From NCBI RefSeq assembly GCF_937891315.1, contig NZ_CALAGI010000105.1:1-64000 (forward strand): a stretch of 64,000 nt of DNA. Direction: 5' to 3'. The translations under genes were made by a program, and so were the position numbers. Positions 1 to 9,681 of the stretch are shown here, piece by piece. Each line of letters begins with the position of its first letter. Within the stretch, counting starts at the first letter, position 1. Below the pieces are notes generated by a model that searched no databases, was not told the origin of the DNA, and saw nothing but the letters and a program-made list of their open reading frames with translations. Origin of the DNA: an uncultured Amaricoccus sp. Its GTDB lineage: Bacteria; Pseudomonadota; Alphaproteobacteria; Rhodobacterales; Rhodobacteraceae.

Positions 1-426
1 GATCGAGCCATGGGAACGCCACTGGTCCGAGAGACCATGGCGAGGGGCACCGAGTTCACCTCCTCGGCAGTCCTGGCCTTCACTCAGGAGGCCAAGCTCG
101 ACTGGCGCTACATCGCGCCGGGCAAACCCACCCAGAACGCCTGCGCCGAGAGCTTCCAGGGGCGGATGCGGGACGAATGCCTCAACGAGCACCTCTTCTT
201 CTCGCTGGGCCATGCCCGCGCGGTGATTGCCGGCTGGGTTCAGGATTTCAACACCGAGCGGCCGCACTCGGCGATCGGATACGTGACGCCCGTCGCCTAT
301 GCCGCGGGCCTGAAACCGCAACGAGCGCCGGCGCTGCGCCAGTCGGAAAGCTTCGCACCGACGCCCGTTGCTACCGTCGCGCTCTCGCGCAATTCTCAGC
401 CCGCGATTCCAGTCGTCCGCGGATGA
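1..426 (+). pseudogene. IS3-family transposase OrfB, C-terminal fragment
   Basis: The reading frame is open from base 1, so the 5' part lies outside the window or is lost. The product resembles the C-terminal half of the IS3/IS407-type integrase core: a Gly-Thr-Glu-Phe-Thr motif, a [10 protein letters not shown] segment, an [16 protein letters not shown] segment carrying the Glu of the DDE triad, and a final [12 protein letters not shown]. In active relatives the second catalytic Asp lies in a (S)DNGTE motif. Here the same place reads MARGTE, so that Asp is missing, which points to an inactive remnant. No OrfA is visible. A short inverted pair, GGGGTCA at 433-439 and TGACCCC at 491-497, lies downstream, but I cannot show it is an IS end. 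The family call is secure; inactivity is inferred. Confidence 0.8.
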
Positions 427-650
427 GGGATCGGGGTCACGTCAGAGGCCACATTCATCCCGGCAACCTGATCGGGGAGATCGGATACCCTGACCCCTCC
501 AGGGGGATCGCGGGCCAGCCTGCCAAGCGGCGGCGATGGTGGAGGTCTACGCGGCCATGAACCGGACCGCCGCGGACGCGGCAATGGCGCGTCTGGCGGC
601 GGCTTCTGCAAAACGGGCTGCGAAACAGCCTGGCGGTTTCCGCCAAGTAC
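427..650. other. Intergenic stretch between IS remnant and tRNA-Cys
   Basis: I see no supported gene here. The short open frames on both strands lack recognisable protein features and overlap the tRNA in part. The 240 bases on the other side of the tRNA (725-964), up to the end of tonB, likewise hold nothing I can name. Confidence 0.5.
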
Positions 651-724
651 TGGAGGCGACGACCGGAATCGAACCGGTGTGCACGGATTTGCAATCCGCT
701 GCGTAACCACTCCGCCACGTCGCC
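651..724 (-). tRNA. tRNA-Cys (GCA)
   Basis: On the minus strand the sequence folds as a tRNA. The 7-bp acceptor stem is GGCGACG/CGTCGCC, the anticodon loop is TTGCAAA with anticodon GCA at 690-692, the T arm contains GGTTCGATTCC, the discriminator is U, and the 3' CCA is encoded (651-653). The GCA anticodon reads cysteine codons. Confidence 0.95.
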
Positions 725-964
725 TCGCTGAACGTTCTCATATGCTTGGCGGGTTCGGCCTGCAAGCGGATATCAGGCGGGCTTTCACCGTTCCGCTCCG
801 TTCACTTTCTCGTCTCCCGTGCTCTACTGGCGGCCATCTCCCGCCGCGCCTCGGCTTTTCGGAATCCGGGGTCAAACGACTATCCTGGCAGCCGAACGCC
901 TTCTCCGCCGACCCGGGCCGTTCGGAACCGTGACGAGGCGTCCGATGCCGACGCCGCGCGCGCC

Positions 965-1852
965 TCAGCGGATGTTGAAATGGACCGGGGCGGTGATGTC
1001 GTGGGGGGCGCCGGGCGGCGGGGCCGGGACCGGGGAAGCGCGGCGGACCAGAGACAGGACGGATTCGTCGAGCTCGCGGAAGCCTGAGGAGCGGGCGAGC
1101 GCGACCGACAGTACCCGACCCTGGTCGTCGATCGAGAAGTGGACATAGACCACGCCCTCCTCGCGGCGGCCCTTGGCGCCGGCCGGATAGCGTTTGCGGC
1201 GTTCGAGATGCGCCATCAGCCGTGCCTGCCATTTCTGGGGCGCGACCGATCCGGCGCCGCCGGCCGAGGTCTTGGGCGCGGCCGCCGTCGGCGCGGGTGG
1301 TGCCTCGACCGCCGCCTTGCGCGCGGCCTGGGACGGCTTCTCCTTGACCTCGCGCACCGGCTTAGGGTCGGGCTTCTCGGCCGGCGGAGGCGGCGGTGTC
1401 TCGGGGCGCGCGAGCGGCCGGGCGAGCGAGACCTCGGACGGCGCAGGTGGCGGCTCCACCGTCGGGTCCGGCGGCGGCGGTGTATCGACGGGCGCCTCGA
1501 CGATCTCCGGCGGGGCGAGGGTCGGCGGCGGCGTCTCGGGCGAGGGCAGGGCCGCCATCTCGGTCGGCGGTGGCGGCGTCGGCTGTTCGGTCGCGTCCGG
1601 CACATCGGGCGCGTCGGCGGCGTCGGGGGTGATCATCGGCTCCGGGGCCTCGGGCGCCACCGCTTCGGGCGCGAGTTCGATCATCACAGCCGCGGGCGCG
1701 GAGTCCGACGGCGCGGTGCTCGGCGGCCGCTGCAGCGCCCAGACCACGCCGCCGACATGCGCCGCGGCGACCACCGCCGCCGCCGTCAGCCAGAGCGTCG
1801 CCTGGTTCCCCGACAGCCGGTCGTCAGGCGCGAGGCCGATCGGCATGGTCAT
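965..1852 (-). CDS. tonB: TonB-family energy transducer
   Basis: A 295-residue protein with the TonB layout. It has one N-terminal membrane segment at about residues 20-40, a long Pro/Glu/Ala-rich spacer (about residues 45-195) to cross the periplasm, and a C-terminal TonB domain (about 205-295) with a KRYPAGAK segment and a closing VHFNIR. It would pass proton-motive energy from ExbB-ExbD to outer-membrane TonB-dependent receptors. Its ATG overlaps the exbD stop as ATGA, so the three genes form an exbB-exbD-tonB operon. No receptor or Fur box is visible nearby, so the substrate (siderophore, haem, other) is unknown. Confidence 0.9.
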   Translation of the reverse strand: MTMPIGLAPDDRLSGNQATLWLTAAAVVAAAHVGGVVWALQRPPSTAPSDSAPAAVMIELAPEAVAPEAPEPMITPDAADAPDVPDATEQPTPPPPTEMAALPSPETPPPTLAPPEIVEAPVDTPPPPDPTVEPPPAPSEVSLARPLARPETPPPPPAEKPDPKPVREVKEKPSQAARKAAVEAPPAPTAAAPKTSAGGAGSVAPQKWQARLMAHLERRKRYPAGAKGRREEGVVYVHFSIDDQGRVLSVALARSSGFRELDESVLSLVRRASPVPAPPPGAPHDITAPVHFNIR

Positions 1853-2286
1853 GGGGTGGCCGGCGGCGGTGTCTCGAGGCTGACCAGCGCCACCTTGAGA
1901 TAGCCAGCGCTCCGCAGCAGGTTCATGGCCTCGGTGAGGTCGCCATAGGTGACCGTCTTGTCCGCGCGCAGGAAGACGCGCGTTTCCTTGTCACCCTTGG
2001 CGAGGGCGTCGAGCGCGGGCCCGAGCGCCTCCGGCGCGACGGGCTGCTCGCCCAGATCCAGCGACTTGTCGGCGCGGACGGTGAGAAAGATCGGATCAGC
2101 CGGGCGCGGGCGTGGCGTCGCGGTCGAGCCGGGCAGATCGACCGGCACGTCCACCGTCGCCAGCGGCGCGGCGATCATGAAGATGATGAGCAGGACCAGC
2201 ATGACGTCGATGAACGGCGTCACGTTGATCTCGTGGGTCACCTCGAGGTCGTCGCCCGATCCCCGTTGGCGCAGGCTGCCGGCCAT
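1849..2286 (-). CDS. exbD: Biopolymer transport protein ExbD/TolR family
   Basis: A 145-residue protein with a cytoplasmic N-terminus, one hydrophobic helix (about residues 24-45, preceded by NVTPFIDVMLVLLIIFM), and a periplasmic domain. The Asp in FIDVMLVL is the proton-carrying residue known in this family. It acts with ExbB as the inner-membrane motor that energises TonB. The stop overlaps the tonB start by 4 bases, and exbB ends 4 bases upstream. Pairing with a TonB gene rather than TolA/TolB/Pal favours ExbD over TolR. Confidence 0.93.
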   Translation of the reverse strand: MAGSLRQRGSGDDLEVTHEINVTPFIDVMLVLLIIFMIAAPLATVDVPVDLPGSTATPRPRPADPIFLTVRADKSLDLGEQPVAPEALGPALDALAKGDKETRVFLRADKTVTYGDLTEAMNLLRSAGYLKVALVSLETPPPATP

Positions 2287-2290
2287 GCCG

Positions 2291-3427
2291 CTACTCCGCC
2301 GCGCGGCGCAGCGCGGGCGCGGGCAGCCGTTCGAGGTCGAGATCCCGACTGACCAGCCGCTCGACCCCGGCGGCGGTATCCGCGAGCAATGCCCGGTAGG
2401 CGGTGATCGACCGCGCGAAATGGTTGTAGATCACCACGGCCGGTATCGCGGCCACGAGGCCGAGCGCGGTGGCGAGCAGCGCCTCGGCGATGCCGGGCGC
2501 GACCACGGCGAGATTGGTGGTCTGCGTTTCCGAGATGCTGATGAAGCTGTTCATGATGCCCCAGACGGTGCCGAAAAGCCCGACGAAGGGCGCCGTCGCG
2601 CCGATTGTCGCGAGCAGTCCGGTGCCGAGCGTCAGACGGCGACCCATGCGCGCCTCGATCCGCGACAGAGTCGAGGCGACCCGGTCGAGGAGGCCGCCCG
2701 CGCTCGCCGCGTCGATCGCCGCGGCGGAGGCTTCGACCTCGTGCCGGGCGGCGGCGGCCATCACAGATGCCGGATCGCGCCGGGCGCCAGGGCTGTCGGC
2801 GAGATCGCCGAGCGAGCGCGCGCCGAGGACCGCGCGCAGCCCGCGCCTGAGCCGTGCCTTGGCGGCGAGAAGTTCGAGGCTCTTGGCGAGGCAGACCGTC
2901 CAGGTGACGAGGGAGGCGAGAGCGAGGCCGATCATCACGCCCTTCACCACCGTGTCGGCGGCGAGGAACATGCCCCAGGGCGAGAGATCACTCCGCGGAT
3001 GGATGGGTGCGAGGCTGGTCGTGGGGGCGTGGTCGGCGACCGGGGCCGGAGTCGGAATCGGAGCGGCGGACGAGGGAAGGGCGGGCGTATTCGCGGCGGC
3101 TTCCGGCGCGCCCGCCTGCGTCTGTGTCGGAGCCTGCATCGGGGCTGGAGACGTTTCCGCCGGTACGATGGCCTGCGCGGGCGGGGTAGCCGAAACAGCC
3201 GCGCCGGGCTCCGCCGCGACCGTCCCGAGGTCCGGAGCGGCCGTCGGACCCGGCAGCGGCGCGGGCGCCGCGACCACCGGCGGCGGGTTCGCGGGGGTTT
3301 CCTGCGCGTGCAGGGCTTCGCCGGCGGGAGCCAGCGTTGCCAGCGCGACGACCAGCGCGGCCATCCGCGGCGCGGTAAGCGGAAGCCGCCACGCCGCGAC
3401 CCGCGCCTTGGTTGCGTCCATCCCCAT
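2291..3427 (-). CDS. exbB: MotA/TolQ/ExbB proton channel protein with long N-terminal extension
   Basis: About 378 residues if translation starts at the ATG at 3427. That start has an AGAGG element about 6-7 bases upstream; the ATG at 3469 lacks one. An N-terminal signal-like helix is followed by an Ala/Pro-rich periplasmic extension (about residues 30-155). The three-helix MotA/ExbB domain follows, with the conserved glycine-rich stretch [20 protein letters not shown] and a final helix. ExbB forms the pentameric proton channel around ExbD. The extended N-terminus is seen in some proteobacterial ExbB proteins. It is the first gene of the exbB-exbD-tonB operon. Confidence 0.9.
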   Translation of the reverse strand: MGMDATKARVAAWRLPLTAPRMAALVVALATLAPAGEALHAQETPANPPPVVAAPAPLPGPTAAPDLGTVAAEPGAAVSATPPAQAIVPAETSPAPMQAPTQTQAGAPEAAANTPALPSSAAPIPTPAPVADHAPTTSLAPIHPRSDLSPWGMFLAADTVVKGVMIGLALASLVTWTVCLAKSLELLAAKARLRRGLRAVLGARSLGDLADSPGARRDPASVMAAAARHEVEASAAAIDAASAGGLLDRVASTLSRIEARMGRRLTLGTGLLATIGATAPFVGLFGTVWGIMNSFISISETQTTNLAVVAPGIAEALLATALGLVAAIPAVVIYNHFARSITAYRALLADTAAGVERLVSRDLDLERLPAPALRRAAE

Positions 3428-3679
3428 TCCCCACCTCTCGCTTGCCTCTCCCGTCTCGGGAGAGCCCACCTGTCAACTGTCGTGCTGGCTGGCTGAGCGC
3501 GCGAAGGCGGCTTCGCTGGCAGAGAACGGAACGGCCCGCTCCCGGATTCCTGTCGAAATTAGTCGGGAAGGCGGGAAATGCCAAGACCGGACGTCGCGGA
3601 GCTTTTTCGCCGACATCGAAGCGGCGCGGAGGCACCGGCTGCCGGGCGGAAACGCCCGGTAGCGAAACGTCCGGCGATG

Positions 3680-4258
3680 CTAGCGCGTGAGCCGCATGAC
3701 GTCGCCGGAGATTTCTATCTTCGCGAAGCGGTTGAGATAATCCATGCCGAGCAGCGAGACGCCGAGATCGCCGGCGCCGACGCTCGCCGTCAGGTCGTGG
3801 TCGACGAAATCGCCGAAGGTGACTTCGTCGAGGCGCACGGTCGCGGTGGCGATCGGGCCGTTCGCAGTCTCGGCGCGGCCGAGATAGGCGAGGTTCGAGA
3901 CATCGATCCCCGCCGCCGCCGCGTCGTCCCGGGAAAGGACCAACTGCGTCGCGCCGGTATCGACGATGAAGCGGACCTGTGCGCCGTTCACCTCGAGATC
4001 GGCGTGGAAATGCCCGTCGTCGAGGCGGCGGAGCTCGATCGCGTCGGCCGAGACCTGCCGCGTGCCGGAGGGAAACAGCCCCTCGCTCAACCGGTCGCGA
4101 AAGCCGTAGGCGATCACCACCATGGCGAAGATCAGCACCCAGACCAGCAGGTCGCGCAGCTTTCGCCCCATGTTCCGGCCGCCGACGGTGAAAACCCCGA
4201 GCAGGAAGACGAGGAGGATGACGAGATAGATCGCATGGGCGATATCGTCCCCGGTCAT
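3680..4258 (-). CDS. TIGR02281-type clan AA aspartic protease (membrane-anchored, retropepsin-like)
   Basis: A 192-residue protein with two predicted membrane segments in the first 70 residues (about 8-25 and 37-53). A single retropepsin-like domain follows, with the active-site motif FIVDTGATQLVLS (catalytic Asp in DTGA) and a matching C-terminal LGMDYL. Proteins of this kind are common in alphaproteobacteria; their substrates are not known to me. The ATG overlaps the marC stop as ATGA, so it is translated with MarC and, further upstream, the ABC-F gene. It is a one-domain protease and would need to dimerise to form an active site. Confidence 0.82.
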   Translation of the reverse strand: MTGDDIAHAIYLVILLVFLLGVFTVGGRNMGRKLRDLLVWVLIFAMVVIAYGFRDRLSEGLFPSGTRQVSADAIELRRLDDGHFHADLEVNGAQVRFIVDTGATQLVLSRDDAAAAGIDVSNLAYLGRAETANGPIATATVRLDEVTFGDFVDHDLTASVGAGDLGVSLLGMDYLNRFAKIEISGDVMRLTR

Positions 4259-4893
4259 GGCAGGCTCAGGACACCGAGATCGCGCAGACCGTTCAACACG
4301 AACTGCACCGAGAGCGCCGCGAGCAGGATGCCGAAGAGGCGCGTCACCACCAGCACACCGGTGGCACCGAGCGCGCGCTCGATGATATTGCCGGCGCGGA
4401 AGGCGAGATAGGTGACGCCGAGCGTGGCCACCATCACGAGATTGACGGCGATCAGACCGGCGGGGTTCCCGGCTTGCTGGCCGCCGAGCAGGATCATGGT
4501 GGCGAGCGCGCCGGGCCCGGCGATCATTGGCGTCGCCAGCGGAAAGACCGACGGGTCGGGCGTGCTGTCATCGGCCGTCGCCTCGGCCGTGTGCCGCTCG
4601 CGCCGCTCGGTCCGCTTCTCGAACAGCATGTCGACCGCGATCAGAAAGAGGAGCATCCCGCCGGATATGCGGAAGGCGGGCAGGCCGATGCCGATCGCGG
4701 AGAGCAGCGGCTCGCCAGCGATGCCGAAGAGCGCGAGCAGGCCGAAGGCGACGACCACCGCCCGCAGGCCGACGCGACGCCGCCGGGCGCTCGGCATACC
4801 GCGGGTCAGGGTGACGAACAGCGGTGCGAGCGCGATCGGATCGATCACCACGAACAGCGTCACGAAGGTGGTGACCAGCGCGTCGAAACCCAT
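4255..4893 (-). CDS. MarC/UPF0056 family integral membrane protein
   Basis: A 212-residue, six-helix inner-membrane protein. The start [21 protein letters not shown], with the Asp-Pro in the first helix, and the segment PLATPMIAGPGALATMILL are typical of the MarC/NAAT family. The family was once tied to multiple antibiotic resistance; its transport role remains unproven. An acidic/charged cytoplasmic loop sits at about residues 90-115. The start overlaps the upstream ABC-F stop as TGATG, and the stop overlaps the next start as ATGA. No other candidate family fits. Confidence 0.88.
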   Translation of the reverse strand: MGFDALVTTFVTLFVVIDPIALAPLFVTLTRGMPSARRRRVGLRAVVVAFGLLALFGIAGEPLLSAIGIGLPAFRISGGMLLFLIAVDMLFEKRTERRERHTAEATADDSTPDPSVFPLATPMIAGPGALATMILLGGQQAGNPAGLIAVNLVMVATLGVTYLAFRAGNIIERALGATGVLVVTRLFGILLAALSVQFVLNGLRDLGVLSLP

Positions 4894-6749
4894 CAGCCGG
4901 TTTCACCCGCCGCTTCCAGCCGTTCGAGCGCCGCCATCCACAGCGCCTCGGCCCGTTCGATGCCTTCCTCGACCTCGGCGCGCTTGCTTCGCAGGTTCGC
5001 CATTTCGGTGGGATTGGCGCGGGCGTAGAAAATCGGATTGGCCAGCCGCGAATCGATCGCGTCCCGCATCTCGGCGAGTTTCGCCACCCGCGCCTCGCAT
5101 TTCGCCACCTCGGCGCGCAGCGGGCCGCTCGCCCGCGCCGCCGGCTTCGCCCGGGGCTTCTCCTCGCGGGCGCGGACCGGCGCGCCGCCGCGTTCGGACA
5201 GCAGCAGCCGGCGATAGGCCTCCATATCGTCATCGAACGGCCGCACGCGCCCGTCGCGGACCAGCCACAGCCGGTCGGCGACCAGTTCCACCAGATGCGG
5301 ATCGTGGCTGACGAGGATTACCGCGCCGCCATATTCGGTCAGCGCCTCGACCAGCGCCTCGCGGCTCTCGATGTCGAGATGGTTGGTCGGCTCGTCGAGG
5401 ATGATCAGGTGCGGCGCGTCGATCGTGGCGAGCAGCAGGCTCAGCCGCGCCTTCTGGCCGCCCGACAGCCGCCGCACCTCGGTCGTGGCGATATCCGCGC
5501 CGAGGCCGCCGGCGGCGAGCCGCGCGCGCTGCTTGGCCGGGGTCTCCTCCGGTCGCAGCCGGGCGATATGCTGGAGCGGCGTCTCGTCGATCTCGAGCTC
5601 GTCCACCTGATGCTGGGCGAAATAGCCGACACGCAGCTTCGAGGAGGCGAGCTTGCGCCCATGCATCGGCTGGAGTCGGTCGGCGAGCAGCTTCGACAGC
5701 GTCGACTTGCCCTGGCCATTGGCGCCGAGCAGCGCGATCCGGTCGTCCTGGTCGATGCGCAGGTCGAGCCCGGTGAGCACGGGCCGGTGGCCATAGCCGA
5801 TCGAGACATCCTCGAGCCGGATGATTGGCGGCGACAGCTCCTCCGGCGTCGGGAAGTTGAAGCCCGTCACATGATCCTCGACGATCGCCGCCAGCGGCTT
5901 CATCCGCTCCAGCGCCTTGATCCGGCTCTGGGCCTGGCGGGCCTTGGAGGCCTTGGCCTTGAAGCGGTCGACGAAGGACTGCATATGCGCCCGCGCGGCG
6001 TCCTGCTTCTTCTTCTCGGAGACGAGCTGTTCCAGCCGGGCGCGCCGCGTGGTGTCGAACGTGTCGTAATTGCCCTGGTAGAGCGTGAGCTTGCGCCGGT
6101 CGAGATGCAGGATCGCCCCGACCGACCGGTTGAGCAGATCCTTGTCGTGGCTGATGACGAGCACGGTGTGCGGATAGGTGCGAAGGAAATTCTCCAGCCA
6201 GATCGCGCCTTCGAGGTCGAGATAGTTCGTCGGCTCGTCGAGCAGCAGCACATCGGGCCGCGAGAACAGCACGGCGGCCAGAGCGACGCGCATTCGCCAG
6301 CCACCGGAGAAATCGGCGCAGGGTCGGGCCTGCGCCTCGGCGTCGAACCCGAGGCCGTGCAGGATGCCCGCCGCCCGCGCTTCGGCGGAATGGGCGTCGA
6401 TATCGGTGAGGCGGGCGTGGATCTCGGCGATGCGCCCGGCCTCGGTCGCGGTCTCGGCCTCGTTCATCAGCGCGGCGCGCTCGGTGTCCGCGAGAAGCAC
6501 GGTCTCGACGAGGCTGTCGCGCGTCGCCGGCGCCTCCTGCGCCACGCCGCCGATCCGGGCGCGGCGGGGAACCTCGATCTCGCCGCCGTCGAGGGCGAGC
6601 TCGCCCCGGATCAACCGGAAGAGCGTGGTCTTGCCGGTGCCGTTGCGTCCGACAAACCCCACCTTGTGCCCGGCGGGAATGAGCGCCGAGGCATCGTCGA
6701 AGAGCTTCTTGCCCTCCAACGTGAAGGAAATGTTCTTGAACGCGAGCAT
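4893..6749 (-). CDS. ABC-F family ATPase (translation factor type)
   Basis: The start is placed at the ATG at 6749 ([17 protein letters not shown]), giving 618 residues. The 57 codons upstream read as non-family sequence. Two ABC domains are joined by a charged linker and there are no membrane segments, which is the ABC-F layout. Domain 1 has Walker [10 protein letters not shown], signature [12 protein letters not shown] and Walker [12 protein letters not shown]. Domain 2 has [21 protein letters not shown] and [15 protein letters not shown] proteins bind the ribosomal E site and rescue or tune translation. The last ~75 residues form a basic, probably coiled-coil tail like that of Uup/YheS. 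The closest subtype (YheS-like or Uup-like) cannot be settled by eye. Confidence 0.92.
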   Translation of the reverse strand: MLAFKNISFTLEGKKLFDDASALIPAGHKVGFVGRNGTGKTTLFRLIRGELALDGGEIEVPRRARIGGVAQEAPATRDSLVETVLLADTERAALMNEAETATEAGRIAEIHARLTDIDAHSAEARAAGILHGLGFDAEAQARPCADFSGGWRMRVALAAVLFSRPDVLLLDEPTNYLDLEGAIWLENFLRTYPHTVLVISHDKDLLNRSVGAILHLDRRKLTLYQGNYDTFDTTRRARLEQLVSEKKKQDAARAHMQSFVDRFKAKASKARQAQSRIKALERMKPLAAIVEDHVTGFNFPTPEELSPPIIRLEDVSIGYGHRPVLTGLDLRIDQDDRIALLGANGQGKSTLSKLLADRLQPMHGRKLASSKLRVGYFAQHQVDELEIDETPLQHIARLRPEETPAKQRARLAAGGLGADIATTEVRRLSGGQKARLSLLLATIDAPHLIILDEPTNHLDIESREALVEALTEYGGAVILVSHDPHLVELVADRLWLVRDGRVRPFDDDMEAYRRLLLSERGGAPVRAREEKPRAKPAARASGPLRAEVAKCEARVAKLAEMRDAIDSRLANPIFYARANPTEMANLRSKRAEVEEGIERAEALWMAALERLEAAGETG

Positions 6750-6913
6750 GGCGAGCGATTTGGCGTGGTCGGCCGGACTTGTCAACCGAACCGGACGTGA
6801 GCGTGGCGCGCGCCTGCCGGCGGTCCTGGTTCCGCGAATCGCGGGGGCGTTTTCCGCTTCCCCGAGACCGGCGGCGCATGCTAACTGCGGCGCGCAAAAT
6901 GCGAGGGATGACA

Positions 6914-7336
6914 ATGGCAACGCAGCGTACTTTTTCGATCATCAAGCCGGACGCCACCCGGCGCAACCTGACCGGCGCGATCAACGCCAAGCTGGAAGCG
7001 GCTGGCCTGCGCATCATCGCGCAGAAGCGGATCCATCTCACGCTGGCCCAGGCCCAGGCCTTCTATGGTGTGCACAAGGACCGGCCGTTTTTCGGCGAGT
7101 TGACCGAATTCATGTCCTCGGCCCCGATCGTCGCCCAGGTGCTGGAAGGCGAGGAGGCGATCCTGAAGAACCGCGAGGTCATGGGCGCGACCAACCCCGC
7201 CGACGCCGCCGCCGGCACGATCCGCAAGGAGTTCGCGCTGTCGATCGGCGAGAATTCGGTACATGGGTCGGACGGCGCGGATACCGCCGCCGTCGAGATC
7301 GCCTATTTCTTCTCCGGCCTCGAAATCGTCGGCTGA
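6914..7336 (+). CDS. ndk: Nucleoside diphosphate kinase
   Basis: A 140-residue protein starting [18 protein letters not shown]. It moves the terminal phosphate from ATP to NDPs through a phospho-histidine. The catalytic His is His117 in NSVHGSD, and the nucleotide-binding segment [19 protein letters not shown] is intact. The start at 6914 has an AGGG about 7 bases upstream; an in-frame ATG at 6908 is possible. It is divergent from the ABC-F gene across about 160 bases, and looks monocistronic. Length and motifs match the family fully. Confidence 0.97.
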   Translation: MATQRTFSIIKPDATRRNLTGAINAKLEAAGLRIIAQKRIHLTLAQAQAFYGVHKDRPFFGELTEFMSSAPIVAQVLEGEEAILKNREVMGATNPADAAAGTIRKEFALSIGENSVHGSDGADTAAVEIAYFFSGLEIVG

Positions 7337-7348
7337 TCCGCGCGGGCA

Positions 7349-7378
7349 GGCGGCCTCCGCGCTACGCGGCGGACCGCC
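7349..7378. terminator. Hairpin between convergent ndk and PCu(A)C genes
   Basis: A GC-rich inverted repeat has an inner stem CCGCG (57-61)/CGCGG (65-69) and an outer stem GGCGG (49-53)/CCGCC (74-78), within 7349-7378. It lies between convergent genes and could terminate transcription both ways. There is no clear T run, so this is a weak call. Confidence 0.4.
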
Positions 7379-7387
7379 GGCGCCCGC

Positions 7388-7879
7388 TCAGTGGGTCATG
7401 TCCATGCCGTCGTGACCAGCGTCCGACCCGCCTGCCTTGCGCGGCTCGACATTGAACACGACCGGCACCTCGCCCGCCGTCTCGAAGACCAGCGTCGCCG
7501 CGATCCTGTCGCCGGCGACCAGCGGCCCGGTCAGGCCCATGAACATGACATGCGCGCCCTTCGGCTCCAGCGTGGCCGCCCCGTCGGCCGGAATCTCCAC
7601 CGCGTCCAGCGCTCTCATCCGGGCGACGCCGCTCGCATCCACCTCGGTCACATGCAGCGTGACGGACGGAAACTCCGCGCGCACGGCGATCAGCCGGTCT
7701 GGCCGGTCGCCGTGGTTGACGATGCTCATGTAGCCGGCGCCGGTCCTGGCGGTCGCCGGCGTCTCCAGGGCGTAGGGATGCTCGATCACCAGCTGTCCGG
7801 CCGTGAACTCATGCGCCGCGGAGCCGTCGGCGAGAACCGCCAGCAGTCCGACAACCATCGCGGAGAAGGGCAATTTCAT
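7388..7879 (-). CDS. Periplasmic copper chaperone, PCu(A)C family
   Basis: A 163-residue protein with a signal peptide ending near AAHEF (cleavage about residue 22) and a cupredoxin-like PCu(A)C domain. The family's Cu(I) site uses H-Met-X10-Met-X21-H-X-Met. Here VTLHVTEVDASGVARM and GAHVMFMGL supply His, Met, His and Met in the same order. The His/Met-rich tail (GHDGMDMTH) may add metal binding. The known role is copper delivery to the Cu(A) site of cytochrome c oxidase, often with SCO. No SCO gene lies next to it here, and it appears to stand alone. Confidence 0.9.
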   Translation of the reverse strand: MKLPFSAMVVGLLAVLADGSAAHEFTAGQLVIEHPYALETPATARTGAGYMSIVNHGDRPDRLIAVRAEFPSVTLHVTEVDASGVARMRALDAVEIPADGAATLEPKGAHVMFMGLTGPLVAGDRIAATLVFETAGEVPVVFNVEPRKAGGSDAGHDGMDMTH

Positions 7880-7955
7880 TTCGCTTTTCCTTTCACGCGC
7901 TGCGGATGCGCGGTCCTAACGTCTCCCCGGCGGCGTGCCAAATTCTTGCGCCGGA

Positions 7956-8570
7956 TCATTCGAACAGCGCGATCCTCTCGCGGTCACCGGTGGCGAAGCG
8001 GTGGAGCACGGCGGGATAGAGCCGGTGCTCCAGCGGCAGCAGGCGGGCCGCGAGGGTTTCAGGTGTGTCGCCGGGCCGGATGGCGAGCACCGCCTGGCCA
8101 AGGATCGGGCCGGAATCCAGCTCGCCCGTCACCTCGTGCACCGTGCAGCCATGCACCGCCATGCCGGCTTCGAGCGCGCGCGCATGGGTATGGAGGCCGG
8201 GGAAGAGCGGCAGGATCGAGGGATGGATGTTCAGCATCCGCCCACGCCACTCGGCGGTGAAGCCGGGCGTCAGGACGCGCATGAAGCCGGCGAGGCAGAG
8301 GATCTCGGCGCCCGCGCGCCGCAGCGGCTCGGCCATCGCCGCCTCGAAGGCGGCGCGATCGCCGCGAAACGCGGTATGGTCGACGCAGGCGGTCGGCACA
8401 GCCATTTCGGCGGCGAGCGACAGGCCGCGCGCGCCCGGCCGGTTGGAGAGGACGAGGCAGGGCGCGGCCGGATGCGCGGGATCGGCCATGGCGCGGAGCA
8501 GCGCGAGCATGTTCGAGCCGCCGCCGGAAATCAGGATCGCGACGCGACGGCGGGACAAGCCGGCGCTCAC
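7956..8570 (-). CDS. purN: Phosphoribosylglycinamide formyltransferase
   Basis: The start is the GTG at 8570 ([20 protein letters not shown]), which overlaps the purM stop as GTGA. This gives 204 residues, the usual PurN length. It moves the formyl group of 10-formyl-THF to GAR in purine synthesis. The phosphate-binding loop ISGGGSNM is present. The catalytic Asn and His are in [12 protein letters not shown], and the catalytic Asp is in [11 protein letters not shown]. The coupled purM-purN order is common in alphaproteobacteria. Confidence 0.95.
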   Translation of the reverse strand: MSAGLSRRRVAILISGGGSNMLALLRAMADPAHPAAPCLVLSNRPGARGLSLAAEMAVPTACVDHTAFRGDRAAFEAAMAEPLRRAGAEILCLAGFMRVLTPGFTAEWRGRMLNIHPSILPLFPGLHTHARALEAGMAVHGCTVHEVTGELDSGPILGQAVLAIRPGDTPETLAARLLPLEHRLYPAVLHRFATGDRERIALFE

Positions 8571-9610
8571 AGCTCGCCGGAAAAGCGCGCGCCGGCGCCG
8601 GGGGCGACATGGCCGATGACCGCGACGGTTTCGCCCTCGGCCGCGAGGAGGGCGGCCAAATCCTCGGCCCGCTCCGGTGCCACGGCGAGGACGAGGCCGA
8701 TGCCGCAGTTGAAGGTCTTGAGCATCTCGGCCGGCGCGATCCCCGCCTCGGCCCGCAGCCAGCGGAACACCGGCGGCAAGTCCCAGGCGCCGAGGTCGAT
8801 CTCGACGCCGAGATCTCCGGGCAGCATGCGCGGCGTGTTCTCGGTCAGGCCGCCGCCGGTGATATGGGCGAGCCCATGCACCCCGCCCGCCGCGATGGCC
8901 GCGAGCACGGGCTTCACATAGATCCGCGTCGGCGCCAGCAGGGCCTCGCCGAGCGTGCCGCTCCCGAAGGGCGAGGGCGCGTCCCAGTCGAGGCCGGCGC
9001 TCTGGACGACGCGGCGCACGAGGCTGTAGCCATTGGAATGCACTCCGCTGGAGGCGAGGCCGAGCAGAACGTCGCCCGCGGACACGTCGCGCGGCAGGCC
9101 CTGTCCACGCTCCATCGCGCCGACGGCGAAGCCGGCGAGGTCGAAATCGCCGGCGGCGTACATGCCCGGCATCTCGGCCGTCTCGCCGCCGACGAGCGCG
9201 GCGCCGGCGCGCAGGCAGCCCTTGCCGATACCGGCGACGACCGCCGCCGCCTCGGCCACGTCGAGCTTGCCGGTGGCGAAATAGTCGAGAAAGAGCAGAG
9301 GTTCGGCGCCCTGGCAGACGAGATCGTTGACGCACATGGCGACGAGATCGATGCCCACCGTGTCGAGCCGCCCGCTCTCGATGGCGACCCGCAGCTTGGT
9401 GCCGACGCCGTCGGTGGCGGCGACCAGGATCGGATCCTGGTAGCCGGCGGCGCGCAGGTCGAAGAGGGCGCCGAAACCGCCGAGGCCGGCCATGACGCCG
9501 GCGCGGTCGGTGCGCTTCGCCACGGGTTTGATCCGTTCGACCAGCGCGTTGCCCGCGTCGATATCGACGCCCGCGTCCGCGTAGGTCAGGCCGTTTCGCC
9601 GCTCCGTCAC
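8567..9610 (-). CDS. purM: Phosphoribosylformylglycinamidine cyclo-ligase (AIR synthetase)
   Basis: A 347-residue PurM that closes the imidazole ring of AIR from FGAM and ATP. Starting at the GTG at 9610 gives [21 protein letters not shown], with a purine-rich GGGAGAG upstream as ribosome site. The family motifs [42 protein letters not shown] and [15 protein letters not shown] are all visible in order. It is the first gene of the purM-purN pair. Confidence 0.97.
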   Translation of the reverse strand: MTERRNGLTYADAGVDIDAGNALVERIKPVAKRTDRAGVMAGLGGFGALFDLRAAGYQDPILVAATDGVGTKLRVAIESGRLDTVGIDLVAMCVNDLVCQGAEPLLFLDYFATGKLDVAEAAAVVAGIGKGCLRAGAALVGGETAEMPGMYAAGDFDLAGFAVGAMERGQGLPRDVSAGDVLLGLASSGVHSNGYSLVRRVVQSAGLDWDAPSPFGSGTLGEALLAPTRIYVKPVLAAIAAGGVHGLAHITGGGLTENTPRMLPGDLGVEIDLGAWDLPPVFRWLRAEAGIAPAEMLKTFNCGIGLVLAVAPERAEDLAALLAAEGETVAVIGHVAPGAGARFSGEL

Positions 9611-9681
9611 CCGTGTCTCTCCCTCGTCCGCCGCCGCGCGGCCCGCTCTAGCCCAAGTCGCGGCGGATGGGAACAGCGCCG

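Noticed and set aside
427..650. Short open frames next to the IS remnant and tRNA-Cys
   Set aside because: They have low-complexity Arg/Pro-rich products, no ribosome sites, and several overlap the tRNA.
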